A stretch of DNA of 64,000 nucleotides, from positions 555,656 through 619,655 of the forward strand of contig DELZ01000002.1 of NCBI GenBank assembly GCA_002354635.1, written 5' to 3'. Under the pieces are notes generated by a model. The model searched no databases. It was not told the DNA's origin and was given only the letters and a program-made list of their open reading frames with translations. A program made the translations under genes and the position numbers. The DNA is from Sphingomonadales bacterium UBA2683 (GTDB taxonomy: Bacteria > Pseudomonadota > Alphaproteobacteria > Sphingomonadales > Sphingomonadaceae). Of the stretch, positions 15,217 through 23,642 are shown piece after piece; the first letter of the stretch is position 1; each line of letters starts with the position of its first letter.

Positions 15217-16128
15217 ATGGCTAATGGTAGCAATGTTCCGGCAAAAATCCCTGCCTTAGGGGGGGACGCGAGCCTGAACCGGTATCTCTCGGAAGTTCGT
15301 AAATTTCCGCTTTTGACTCCCGAACAAGAATATATGCTGGCGAAACGCTATTCTGAACACAAGGATCAGGAAGCCGCCGCCCAGCTGGTCACCTCGCATC
15401 TGCGACTCGTCGCCAAGATCGCGATGGGCTTTCGCGGCTACGGCCTGCCGGTCTCGGATCTTATTTCCGAAGGCAATGTCGGCTTGATGCAGGGCGTGAA
15501 GAAATTTGAACCCGATCGCGGCTTCCGCCTGGCGACTTACGCAATGTGGTGGATCAGAGCATCGATCCAGGAATATGTGCTGCGCAGCTGGAGCCTCGTC
15601 AAGATGGGGACGACCGCTGCCCAGAAGAAACTCTTTTTCAACCTGCGCCGGATGAAGAATAATCTCGACGCGTTCGAGGATGGTGATCTGTCGCCGGAAG
15701 ACGTAAAGAAAATATCGACTGATCTGGGCGTTGCCGAGCATGAAGTGGTCAATATGAACCGCCGCATGTCCATGGGTGGTGATGCGTCGCTGAACGTCTC
15801 GCTTTCGTCCGAAGATGGCGATGGTGGCCAGTGGCAGGACATATTGGAAGATGACGTCCCGCTGCACGATGAAGCGATTGCGGCGTCCCAGGAAGCCGAC
15901 TTCCGGCATGAAATGCTGTCCGAAGCGATGGGTTCGCTGAACGAGCGCGAGCAGCATATTCTGGCTGAGCGTCGCCTGTCGGAAGACCCCAAGACGCTGG
16001 AAGACCTGAGCAAGGTCTATGACGTCAGCCGCGAGCGCATTCGCCAGATCGAGGTCCGGGCCTTTGAGAAGCTGCAAAAGGCGATGCTGCGCATTGCAGG
16101 AGAAAAGCAGCTTCTTGCTACTGGCTGA
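15217..16128 (+). CDS. rpoH: RNA polymerase heat-shock sigma factor RpoH (sigma-32)
   Basis: Directs transcription of chaperone and protease genes. It is 303 residues with AAGAAGGAACG upstream of the ATG. Regions 1.2 to 4.2 are complete. The RpoH box is visible as AQKKLFFNLRRMK near residue 137, which separates RpoH from RpoD. Region 4.2 ends with SRERIRQIEVRAFEKLQKAM. A matching sigma-32-type promoter occurs in this same window upstream of clpP. The gap before it (15141-15216) shows no convincing promoter by eye. A strong terminator follows. Confidence 0.96.
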   Translation: MANGSNVPAKIPALGGDASLNRYLSEVRKFPLLTPEQEYMLAKRYSEHKDQEAAAQLVTSHLRLVAKIAMGFRGYGLPVSDLISEGNVGLMQGVKKFEPDRGFRLATYAMWWIRASIQEYVLRSWSLVKMGTTAAQKKLFFNLRRMKNNLDAFEDGDLSPEDVKKISTDLGVAEHEVVNMNRRMSMGGDASLNVSLSSEDGDGGQWQDILEDDVPLHDEAIAASQEADFRHEMLSEAMGSLNEREQHILAERRLSEDPKTLEDLSKVYDVSRERIRQIEVRAFEKLQKAMLRIAGEKQLLATG

Positions 16129-16156
16129 CTGGCAGACACCGGTCTGGAAACAATTG

Positions 16157-16196
16157 AAAAACGCCCCGAAACAGGATTTGTTTTCGGGGCGTTTTC
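16157..16196 (+). terminator. Intrinsic terminator after rpoH
   Basis: AAAACGCCCCGAAA (16158-16171) pairs with TTTCGGGGCGTTTT (16182-16195), a 14-bp stem with a 10-nt loop and U-tract. It separates rpoH from mtgA, which starts 17 bp later. Confidence 0.9.
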
Positions 16197-16212
16197 CATT
16201 TAGGCTGCCGCG

Positions 16213-16878
16213 ATGCGGGCAATCAAATTTCTCTTCAAATTTGTGTTGTATTTCATTCTGATCACGGTCGCGTGGGTCGGGATTTATGCCATTGTGCCGC
16301 CACCCGTCACCGCCACCATGATCCTCGACGAAAACGGCATCACCAAGGACTGGACGGCATTCAGCGATATTTCCCCCAATATGGTACGCGCGGTGATCGC
16401 GGCCGAGGATGGCAAATTCTGCAACCACAACGGTTTTGACACCGAAGCGATCCAGAAGGCGATCGAGCGCAACGCCCAGGGCGGACGGATACGGGGCGGA
16501 TCGACCATTTCCCAGCAGGTCGCCAAAAATGCGTTCCTCTGGCAGGGTGGCGGTTTTTTCCGCAAGGGCCTGGAGGCCTATTTTACCTTTCTGATCGAGA
16601 CGATCTGGAGCAAGAAGCGGATCATGGAAGTCTATCTCAATATCGCCGAGACGGGCATTGGCACCTATGGCGTGCAGGCCGGCGCGCAGCGCTATTTCAA
16701 AAAAGACGCCAAAGACCTGACCAAGATCGAGGCGGCGCGGATCGCGGCTGCCCTTCCCCTCCCCAAAAAACGCGCCGTGAACGGAGCCAGCGGCTTCACC
16801 CGGCGCTATGGCAATACCATTGCGGCACGGATCAATGTGGTGCGGAACGAAAAGCTCGACAGCTGTATCTATAAGTGA
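16213..16878 (+). CDS. mtgA: Monofunctional peptidoglycan glycosyltransferase MtgA
   Basis: Polymerises lipid II into glycan strands at the inner membrane. It is 221 residues with an N-terminal anchor (about 4-27) and a GT51 domain. The catalytic Glu is E65 in AAEDGKFCNHNGFD. The conserved GGSTISQQVAKNAFLW and EVYLNIAETG, bearing the second key Glu, follow. No transpeptidase domain is present. The gene follows the rpoH terminator closely, so its promoter must lie in or near that hairpin region or it relies on read-through. Confidence 0.93.
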   Translation: MRAIKFLFKFVLYFILITVAWVGIYAIVPPPVTATMILDENGITKDWTAFSDISPNMVRAVIAAEDGKFCNHNGFDTEAIQKAIERNAQGGRIRGGSTISQQVAKNAFLWQGGGFFRKGLEAYFTFLIETIWSKKRIMEVYLNIAETGIGTYGVQAGAQRYFKKDAKDLTKIEAARIAAALPLPKKRAVNGASGFTRRYGNTIAARINVVRNEKLDSCIYK

Positions 16879-17035
16879 CTGTAATTCTGCGAAGGCAGGA
16901 TACTGGGGCGTGATCGGCCCGCCAAATAATCTTGTATAGAATCCATGGGAAGGCGGCTGCAGGCACGATCTGACCGTAACGCTCTATCGAGAGATGTCAG
17001 GAATCAACCCCGGGCTTTGCCGGGGCACAGGGACG

Positions 17036-18307
17036 CTAAGCCGCGTCTTCCTTCTTCGGCTTGCTGCTCTTCGCAATCACCTTCACTGGTTCCTTGGTGC
17101 CAGCGACGACATCCTTGTCGATCACAATCTCGTCCACACCCTCAAAATCGGGCAGGTCGAACATGGTGTCGAGCAGGATATTCTCGACGATGGAACGCAG
17201 ACCGCGCGCGCCGGTTTTCCGTTCGATCGCCTTCTTGGCAACCGCGACCAGCGCGTCATCGGTAAAGGTCAAACCGACATCTTCCAGTTCGAACAACTTG
17301 CGATATTGTTTCACCAGCGCGTTTTTCGGTTCCTGAAGAATCGTCACCAGAGCATCGATATCGAGATCCTCGAGCGTCGCGATTACCGGCAGACGGCCGA
17401 CAAATTCCGGAATCAGGCCGAATTTCAGCAGATCCTCTGGCTCGCCCTGGGCCAATAGTTCACCAACCCGGCGTTCTTCCGGAGCGGCAACATGGGCGCC
17501 GAAACCGATCGATTTGCCTTCGAGACGGTCGCCGATGATCTTTTCCAGACCGGCGAACGCGCCACCGCAGATGAACAATATGTTGGTGGTATCGACCTGC
17601 AGGAATTCCTGCTGTGGATGCTTACGGCCGCCTTGCGGTGGGACGCTGGCGGTGGTGCCTTCCATCAGCTTGAGCAGCGCCTGCTGAACGCCCTCACCCG
17701 ACACATCGCGGGTGATGGACGGATTTTCCGCCTTGCGGCTGATCTTGTCGATTTCGTCGATATAGACGATGCCGCGCTGGGCCTTCTCGACATTATAGTC
17801 GGAAGACTGAAGCAATTTCAGAATGATGTTTTCGACGTCTTCGCCGACATAACCGGCTTCGGTCAACGTCGTTGCATCAGCCATAGTAAACGGCACATCA
17901 AAGGTCTTCGCCAGCGTCTGCGCCAGCAAGGTCTTGCCGCAACCGGTCGGACCAACCAGCAGGATGTTCGATTTTGCCAGCTCGATATCGCCAGATTTGG
18001 CTGCATGATTGAGACGTTTATAGTGATTGTGCACAGCAACCGACAAAACGCGTTTGGCGCGGCTCTGTCCGATCACATAGTCGTTCAGTACGTCGCAGAT
18101 TTCCTGTGGCGTCGGCACTTCGCCGTCCTTGCGACCGGTAGCGGCGCCCTTGGTTTCTTCGCGGATGATGTCGTTGCACAGTTCGACACATTCATCGCAG
18201 ATGAATACCGTAGGTCCCGCAATCAGCTTGCGGACTTCATGTTGGGATTTGCCACAGAAGGAGCAATATAAAGTGCTCTTCGAATCAGATCCCGTCAGTT
18301 TCGTCAT
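17036..18307 (-). CDS. clpX: ATP-dependent Clp protease ATP-binding subunit ClpX
   Basis: A hexameric AAA+ unfoldase feeding ClpP. It is 423 residues. The N-terminal C4 zinc-binding domain (CSFCGKSQHEVRKL and CDECVELC) is followed by Walker A GPTGCGKT, Walker B YIDEIDKI and the EFVGRLP segment; IGF-loop and pore-loop regions are in their usual places. In Caulobacter-type bacteria ClpXP works with CpdR in cell-cycle proteolysis, and chpT is also in this window. The 138-bp gap after clpP suggests partly separate expression. The 16879-17035 gap has only a weak CCCCGG/CCGGGG hairpin. Confidence 0.97.
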   Translation of the reverse strand: MTKLTGSDSKSTLYCSFCGKSQHEVRKLIAGPTVFICDECVELCNDIIREETKGAATGRKDGEVPTPQEICDVLNDYVIGQSRAKRVLSVAVHNHYKRLNHAAKSGDIELAKSNILLVGPTGCGKTLLAQTLAKTFDVPFTMADATTLTEAGYVGEDVENIILKLLQSSDYNVEKAQRGIVYIDEIDKISRKAENPSITRDVSGEGVQQALLKLMEGTTASVPPQGGRKHPQQEFLQVDTTNILFICGGAFAGLEKIIGDRLEGKSIGFGAHVAAPEERRVGELLAQGEPEDLLKFGLIPEFVGRLPVIATLEDLDIDALVTILQEPKNALVKQYRKLFELEDVGLTFTDDALVAVAKKAIERKTGARGLRSIVENILLDTMFDLPDFEGVDEIVIDKDVVAGTKEPVKVIAKSSKPKKEDAA

Positions 18308-18445
18308 AAAAAGTCCTTTAAACCGGCCATTATTGTAATCTAACCGTCAAATTGCAAAATGCTACCGCTTTTTTCGCGGGTTTTCTGGCGGATAGACAAG
18401 TCTATCAAATATGGCTTAAATTTCATTTAGGGCGGCGATAACCGC

Positions 18446-19069
18446 TTATTTAGGATCTTCCACCGGCACCGGACGCTTGTCGTATACTTCGTCAACAATG
18501 CCAAAAGCCTTGGCTTCGTCGGCTTCCAGAAACGTGTCCCGATCCATGGCCTTTTCGATTTCTTCCACCGATTTCCCGGTATATTTGGCGTAAAGCGAAT
18601 TCATGCTGGAACGGATACGCAGGATTTCCTTTGCCTGGATCTCGATGTCCGAAGCCATGCCCTGCGCGCCGCCGGATGGCTGATGCACCATGACCCGGGC
18701 ATTGGTTGTCGCCATCCGCATGCCCGGTTCACCGGCAGCCAGAAGGAAACTGCCCATGGAGGCGGCCTGACCGACGCAGACGGTGCCGACGCGCGGCCGG
18801 ATATATTGCATGGTATCGTGGATCGCCATGCCGGCAGTCACCACGCCGCCGGGCGAGTTGATGTATAGATAGATATCTTTTTTCGGGTTTTCGGATTCCA
18901 GAAACAGCAATTGCGCGGTGATGATCGATGCCATCCCGTCTTCTACCGGACCGGTTACAAATACGATCCGCTCGCGCAGCAGTCGGGAAAAAATGTCAAA
19001 ACTGCGTTCGCCACGATTGGATTGTTCGATAACAACCGGGACTAGAGCGTCTGTGATCGGGTCATGCAT
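18446..19069 (-). CDS. clpP: ATP-dependent Clp protease proteolytic subunit ClpP
   Basis: The serine-protease core that degrades substrates delivered by ClpX or ClpA. It is 207 residues with Ser in GQAASMGSFLL, His in VMVHQPSGGAQG and Asp in MDRDTFLEADEA, all intact. The SPGGVVTAGMAIHDTM segment is typical. A strong sigma-32 promoter precedes it (19123-19154). It is followed by clpX on the same strand. A second ClpP-type gene lies divergently at 19314. Confidence 0.97.
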   Translation of the reverse strand: MHDPITDALVPVVIEQSNRGERSFDIFSRLLRERIVFVTGPVEDGMASIITAQLLFLESENPKKDIYLYINSPGGVVTAGMAIHDTMQYIRPRVGTVCVGQAASMGSFLLAAGEPGMRMATTNARVMVHQPSGGAQGMASDIEIQAKEILRIRSSMNSLYAKYTGKSVEEIEKAMDRDTFLEADEAKAFGIVDEVYDKRPVPVEDPK

Positions 19070-19122
19070 GTTGTAGGTCGTCCTGTTTTTATCTCTTTTG
19101 CGCTTCTCTTCAGCGTCGCCAC

Positions 19123-19154
19123 TACATCGGGATTATCGCCGAATTGTTCAAGGG
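19123..19154 (-). promoter_or_regulatory. Sigma-32 heat-shock promoter of clpP
   Basis: Reading the minus strand, CCCTTGAA (19154-19147) is followed after 15 bp by CCCGATGTA (19131-19123). This matches the -35 CCCTTGAA exactly and the -10 CCCCATNTA with one mismatch, at an accepted spacing. The predicted start is near 19116, giving a leader of about 47 nt before clpP. Confidence 0.72.
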
Positions 19155-19313
19155 CTTTAACGATGTTGGCCCAGAATGATTGCTGCCATGAAAAATAACA
19201 TCGCCGGCATGACGATCATTGCGCACCATCCCGGCTATCCCTACATGTTCTGCAAGGCAATGCTGATCATTCCGTGATCGGTGCTGGTCAAATTTCCATT
19301 TGCGGAGTCAAGA

Positions 19314-19934
19314 ATGATAACCAACAACAGCCCAATCACCCCTTTTTCCAATGATGAGGACGACGAAGAGAACAAGTCCGGTGGCCTGCCCGGCGCCATG
19401 ATGACGAAATTTCTCGAAGCCCGCACGATCATGATTTTCGGCGGCATTGACCAGAAGCTGGCGGAGCGCGTGTCTACGCAACTGCTCTATCTCGATCATG
19501 TCAATCACGACCCCATTCGCATTTTCCTGAATTCTCCTGGCGGCCACGTCGAATCCGGAGACACGATTCACGATCTGGTCCGCTATATCAGCTCGCCGGT
19601 CGCGATGATCGGGACCGGCTGGGTGGCGAGCGCCGGCACGCATATCTTCCTCGGCGTTCCCAAGGAACAGCGTTTCTGTCTGCCCAACACCAGGTTTCTG
19701 ATTCATCAACCGTCCGGTGGCGCCGGCGGCAAGGCATCTGATATCGCCATCCAGGCGCAGGAAATCGTCAAGATGCGCGAACGACTGGCGCGGATTATCG
19801 CGGACGAAACCGGTCAGGATGTCGAGCGGGTCCGCAAGGATATTGATCGCGATTACTGGATGAGCACGGAAGAAGCCAAGGAATATGGCATTCTCGGCAC
19901 GGTGATCAACAAGGCCAGCGAAGTTAAGATCTGA
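19314..19934 (+). CDS. ClpP-like serine protease paralogue
   Basis: 206 residues from the ATG at 19314 (GGAGTCAAG upstream); a GTG at 19281 in frame is less likely. The catalytic triad looks intact: Ser in WVASAGTHIF, His in FLIHQPSGGAGG, Asp in KDIDRDYWMS. It differs from the canonical ClpP by an acidic N-terminus (NDEDDEENKSGG) and lower similarity through the handle. Alphaproteobacteria often carry two ClpP paralogues; whether it assembles with ClpP or alone is unknown. It is divergent from clpP and convergent with tig. Confidence 0.9.
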   Translation: MITNNSPITPFSNDEDDEENKSGGLPGAMMTKFLEARTIMIFGGIDQKLAERVSTQLLYLDHVNHDPIRIFLNSPGGHVESGDTIHDLVRYISSPVAMIGTGWVASAGTHIFLGVPKEQRFCLPNTRFLIHQPSGGAGGKASDIAIQAQEIVKMRERLARIIADETGQDVERVRKDIDRDYWMSTEEAKEYGILGTVINKASEVKI

Positions 19935-19985
19935 CGCTGGCAATAGCCGCAAGTCGCCGACCGAAGCTGGCGGTTATCAGCGCAT

Positions 19986-20024
19986 AAAAATAGCCGGACA
20001 GGTCCGCCCTGCCCGGCTTTTTTT
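19986..20024. terminator. Bidirectional intrinsic terminator between clpP paralogue and tig
   Basis: AGCCGGACAGG (19992-20002) pairs with CCTGCCCGGCT (20008-20018), with one A-C mismatch. A T7 run follows on the plus strand and an A5 run precedes it, so it can terminate both convergent genes. Confidence 0.88.
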
Positions 20025-20043
20025 AACGCTCAATCCAAATATA

Positions 20044-21585
20044 TTATTTCTTGGCCGGCGCCTTCTTGGCAGCCGGCTTTTTTGCAGCTGGCTTCTTGGC
20101 GGGTGCCTTGTCGGCAGCGGCTTTCTTGGCTGGCGCTTTCTTTGCAGCCGTCTTCTTGGCTGGTGCCTTTTCTGCTTCTTCCTTGGCCGGAGCTTTCTTC
20201 GCAGCCGGTTTCTTCGCCGGAGCCTTTTTCTTGGCCGCCGGTTTGGCTTCCGCTTCGTCTTCCGCCTCGATCGCGGCTTCCAGTTCTTCACGTGTAACCT
20301 TGCGATCGGTTACCTCGGCCTTGTCGAACAGGAAGTCGACTACCTTGTCTTCGTACATCGGCGCACGAAGCTGGGCCGCGGCCATCTGATCCTGCTGGAT
20401 ATACTGGATGAACCGGTCCCGATCTTCGGGGCGATATTGCTGGGCTGCCTGCTGCATCAGCATCGACATTTCCTGCTGGCTGACTTCAACGCCATTGGCC
20501 TGGCCGATTTCTGACAGCAGCAAGCCGAGACGGACGCGACGCACCGCGATATCGCGATATTCGTCTTTCTCGTCTTCCATTTCCTTCTTCGCCGCTTCCG
20601 GATCTTCTTCCTGGGCAGCTTCCTGCTCGAGCTGCTGCCAGATCTGGCTAAACTCGGCTTCTACCATGCCGGGAGGCACTTCGAAATCGTGGCTGGACGC
20701 CAGCTGATCGAGCAGCTTGCGCTTCATATGGGTGCGGGTGAGGCCGTTCAGTTCCTGTTCGATCTGCCCCTTGAGCAGTTCGGAGAGCTGATCGATTCCT
20801 TCCAGGCCCATGGATTTGGCCATTTCGTCGTCAGCCTTGGCTTCCTTCGGTTTCTGCACTTCGCCGATGACAACATCAAAAGTGGCGTCCTTGCCCTTCA
20901 GGTCCTCGACATTATAGTCGTTGGGGAACGTGACCTTGACAAGCACTTCGTCATTGGCCTTCTTGCCAACCAGCTGGTCCTCGAAGCCCGGGATCAAACG
21001 GCCCGAGCCCAGTTCGATCGCCATGCCCTCGCCCTTGCCGCCTTCAAACGGCACGCCGTCAACCTTGCCTTCAAAGTCGATCAGGCACTGGTCGCCGACC
21101 TGTGCCTTGTAGGACTTCGGTGCGGTTGCAAACTGCTTCTGGCTTTCTGCAAATTTCTGCAACGCCTCGTCGACGGTTTTCTTGTCGGCCTCGACCTGCA
21201 GGCGTTCCAGTTTCAGGCCATCGATATCGGGGGTGGGGACATCCGGCAGAATTTCCAGATCCAGCTTGACGAGCGCATCCTTGCCAGGCTCGTAGCCCTC
21301 ATCCAGATTGACATTCGGCTGCATCGCAGGACGCAGCTTGTTGTCCGCCATGGTCTTTTCAATGCTTTCCTGGACTGTGCTGCTCAGCGCGTCCTGCATC
21401 AGGGCGTCATTGTGCATCTTGCGCACTAGGTTCGCTGGCACTTTGCCTTTGCGGAAACCGGGCATATTCACCTGCGGTGCCAGTTTCTGCACCTCGGCTT
21501 CGACCCGCGATTCGATATCCTTCGCGGTGATCTTGATCTCATAGGCCCGTTTCAGACCTTCGTTCAGCGTTTCAACAATCTGCAT
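20044..21585 (-). CDS. tig: Trigger factor with Lys/Ala/Pro-rich C-terminal tail
   Basis: A ribosome-bound chaperone and prolyl isomerase. It is 513 residues. The ribosome-binding signature GFRKGKVP lies near residue 45, the FKBP domain in the middle (VGDQCLIDFEGKVDGVPFEGGKGEG) and the SurA-like arms after it. The last 65-70 residues, after an acidic hinge (EAEDEAEAKP), are repeats of the type AKKAPAKK, which ordinary trigger factors of 430-450 residues lack. The tail is strongly basic and disordered, like histone-H1-type tails, and could bind RNA, DNA or the ribosome. Neighbours clpP and clpX fit the usual tig-clpPX linkage. Confidence 0.95.
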   Translation of the reverse strand: MQIVETLNEGLKRAYEIKITAKDIESRVEAEVQKLAPQVNMPGFRKGKVPANLVRKMHNDALMQDALSSTVQESIEKTMADNKLRPAMQPNVNLDEGYEPGKDALVKLDLEILPDVPTPDIDGLKLERLQVEADKKTVDEALQKFAESQKQFATAPKSYKAQVGDQCLIDFEGKVDGVPFEGGKGEGMAIELGSGRLIPGFEDQLVGKKANDEVLVKVTFPNDYNVEDLKGKDATFDVVIGEVQKPKEAKADDEMAKSMGLEGIDQLSELLKGQIEQELNGLTRTHMKRKLLDQLASSHDFEVPPGMVEAEFSQIWQQLEQEAAQEEDPEAAKKEMEDEKDEYRDIAVRRVRLGLLLSEIGQANGVEVSQQEMSMLMQQAAQQYRPEDRDRFIQYIQQDQMAAAQLRAPMYEDKVVDFLFDKAEVTDRKVTREELEAAIEAEDEAEAKPAAKKKAPAKKPAAKKAPAKEEAEKAPAKKTAAKKAPAKKAAADKAPAKKPAAKKPAAKKAPAKK

Positions 21586-21641
21586 GACTATCCTTTGATG
21601 CCTTCATATTCGGTGTTTTTCGTTAGATATTACGACTAACT

Positions 21642-21726
21642 TGGTGCGGGCGAAGGGACTCGAACCCCCACACCCGAAGATACCAGAACCTAAATCTGGC
21701 GCGTCTACCAATTCCGCCACGCCCGC
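21642..21726 (-). tRNA. tRNA-Leu (anticodon TAG)
   Basis: 85 nt including an encoded CCA. The minus strand starts GCGGGCGTGGCGGAATTGG and closes with CGCCCGC-A-CCA, a 7-bp acceptor stem. The anticodon arm is CCAGA-TTTAGGT-TCTGG, giving TAG for CUA and CUG reading. A long variable arm (TATCTTCGGGTG) is typical of class II Leu tRNA. The T arm contains GTTCGAGTC. Confidence 0.96.
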
Positions 21727-21817
21727 CCAGCTAAGCCGTCAAAATTCTATCGAAGTACGATTGACCCGCGCGCCTAGCGTAAAGGCGCGTTGAGGGCAAG
21801 TAGGGTTTGCGAACGTT

Positions 21818-23305
21818 TTAACCCAGTATCTTCTTCAACAGTTCGTTCACCACCTGCGGATTGGCTTTGCCCTGCATCGCCTTCATCGTCTGGCCGACAA
21901 AGAAACCGAAGAGCTTGTCCTTGCCGTCGCGATATTGAGCGACCTTGTCTTCGTTAGCGGCCATGACCTCGGCGATGACATTCTCGATCGCGCCGGTGTC
22001 CGATTCCTGGACCAGACCCTGTTCCTCGACGATTTTCTTCGCGCCGTCACCACTTTCGAGCATGATCTCGAACACCTGCTTGGCGATTTTGCCGGAGATG
22101 GTGCCGTCGGCGACCAGGCCAAGCAGTTCAGCTGCCTGCGCCGGAGAAACCGGGCTGTTCTCGATGCCCACGCCGAGACGGTTGAGCGCACCGAACAGTT
22201 CCGAGGTCACCCAGTTGGCGGCGCTGCTGGCGATTTTTTCAGGTTCGTCACTGGTATCGAGAAGCTCCTCGAACCATAGAGCGGTTTCATGCTCAGCGGT
22301 CAGAACCGCCGCATTATAAGCGCTCAGACCCAATGCATTCTTGTAGCGGGCGCGCTTTTCGTCCGGCAATTCCGGCAGGCTGGCCTTGCAGTCGAAGATG
22401 AAATCATCTTCCAGTTCCAGCGGTAGCAGATCGGGATCGGGGAAATAGCGATAGTCGTGCGCATCTTCCTTCGAGCGCATCGACCGGGTTTCGTTGCGGT
22501 CCGGATCGAACAGCCGGGTTTCCTGGACCACGGTGCCGCCATCCTCGATCAGGTCGACCTGACGCTGGGCTTCATATTCGATCACGGCCTGGATGAAGCG
22601 CATCGAGTTGACATTCTTGGTCTCGGTCCGGGTGCCGAGTTCGCCGCCGGGCTTGCGCACGCTGACATTGACGTCGGCGCGCATCGAGCCCTGTTCCATA
22701 TTGCCGTCGCAGCTGCCGACATAGCGCAGGATCGAGCGGAGCTTGCGGACATAGGCCGCGGCTTCCTTCGGCGAGGTCATGTCTGGCTTGGAGACGATTT
22801 CCATCAGCGCGACGCCGCAGCGGTTGAGATCGACATAGGACATGGTCGGATGCTGATCGTGCATCAACTTGCCCGCGTCCTGCTCGATATGGATGCGCTC
22901 GACGCCAATCGCCTTACCGTGGGCATCCGGATCTTTCTCATCCAGCGAAATCTGGATCACGCCCTCGCCGACGATCGGATGGTAGAGCTGGGAAATCTGG
23001 TAGCCCTGCGGCAGATCGGCGTAGAAATAATTCTTGCGGTCAAAGCGCGAATATTTGTTGATCTGGGCGTTGATCGCGAGACCGGTGCGGACCGCCTGGC
23101 GGACGCATTCGCCGTTGAGCGTTGGCAGCATACCGGGCATGGCGGCGTCGACCAGACTGACCTGCGTGTTCGGTTCTGCGCCAAATTCGGTGGACGCCCC
23201 GGAAAAGAGCTTCGATTCGGAGGTGATCTGGGCGTGAACCTCGAGGCCGATCACGACCTCCCATTCGCCCGTTCCGCCCTGGATTCTGTAGGTTGATTCA
23301 GTCAT
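21818..23305 (-). CDS. gatB: Asp-tRNA(Asn)/Glu-tRNA(Gln) amidotransferase subunit B
   Basis: The tRNA-binding and phosphotransfer subunit of GatCAB, which amidates mischarged Glu-tRNA(Gln) or Asp-tRNA(Asn). It is 495 residues. The N-terminus has EVVIGLEVHAQI, then the kinase-like core with YFYADLPQGYQISQL and VDLNRCGVALMEIVSKPD, and a C-terminal Yqey-type helical domain ending VNELLKKILG. Its start overlaps by 8 bp the end of the small membrane protein gene that separates it from gatA. Confidence 0.96.
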   Translation of the reverse strand: MTESTYRIQGGTGEWEVVIGLEVHAQITSESKLFSGASTEFGAEPNTQVSLVDAAMPGMLPTLNGECVRQAVRTGLAINAQINKYSRFDRKNYFYADLPQGYQISQLYHPIVGEGVIQISLDEKDPDAHGKAIGVERIHIEQDAGKLMHDQHPTMSYVDLNRCGVALMEIVSKPDMTSPKEAAAYVRKLRSILRYVGSCDGNMEQGSMRADVNVSVRKPGGELGTRTETKNVNSMRFIQAVIEYEAQRQVDLIEDGGTVVQETRLFDPDRNETRSMRSKEDAHDYRYFPDPDLLPLELEDDFIFDCKASLPELPDEKRARYKNALGLSAYNAAVLTAEHETALWFEELLDTSDEPEKIASSAANWVTSELFGALNRLGVGIENSPVSPAQAAELLGLVADGTISGKIAKQVFEIMLESGDGAKKIVEEQGLVQESDTGAIENVIAEVMAANEDKVAQYRDGKDKLFGFFVGQTMKAMQGKANPQVVNELLKKILG

Positions 23306-23642
23306 TTTTTTTACTCAAAAAGGAAGCAGTGGCTTCCATCTCTTCAGCTAACATTTTTGCAGCTCCGCCGGTTACTGGGGCTTTTTCGCAGATATTCAAA
23401 ATCACTTCTTTATACTCTGGATATTTCCGAAGTTCATATGCGGCAGCCATTTTCGAGGCGATACTACCACCTTGCTGACCAAGATGATCGGTGATTTCAA
23501 AAAATCGCTGATATTCTTGATGATGCACCTCTCTTCGCTTGGCTCTAACGTAAAAGACAGCGGACCAAGCCAAAGCGATAAGAGGAATCACGATCCCCGC
23601 CCAAGCTATCCATTCCTGCCAACTACTTGGACTCACCACCAC
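23298..23642 (-). CDS. Small membrane protein of unknown function, wedged between gatA and gatB
   Basis: 114 residues from a GTG at 23642. An N-terminal TM segment (about residues 11-31, WIAWAGIVIPLIALAWSAVFYV) is followed by a basic stretch (RAKRREVHH) and a helical cytosolic domain (YQRFFEITDHLGQQGGSIASKMAAAYELRKYPEY). It overlaps the gatA stop by 10 bp and the gatB start by 8 bp, so it must be translated in the gat operon if real. No homologue was recognised. The lower GC and A-rich 3' end differ from gatA and gatB, suggesting an acquired insert rather than a core operon member. Confidence 0.62.
   Translation of the reverse strand: MVVSPSSWQEWIAWAGIVIPLIALAWSAVFYVRAKRREVHHQEYQRFFEITDHLGQQGGSIASKMAAAYELRKYPEYKEVILNICEKAPVTGGAAKMLAEEMEATASFLSKKND

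Noticed and set aside
15256..16428. 390-codon open frame antisense to rpoH
   Set aside because: It crosses the rpoH terminator and the start of mtgA and shows no domain.
17007..17027. Intrinsic terminator downstream of clpX
   Set aside because: CCCCGG/CCGGGG makes only a 6-bp stem with no U-run in the minus direction.
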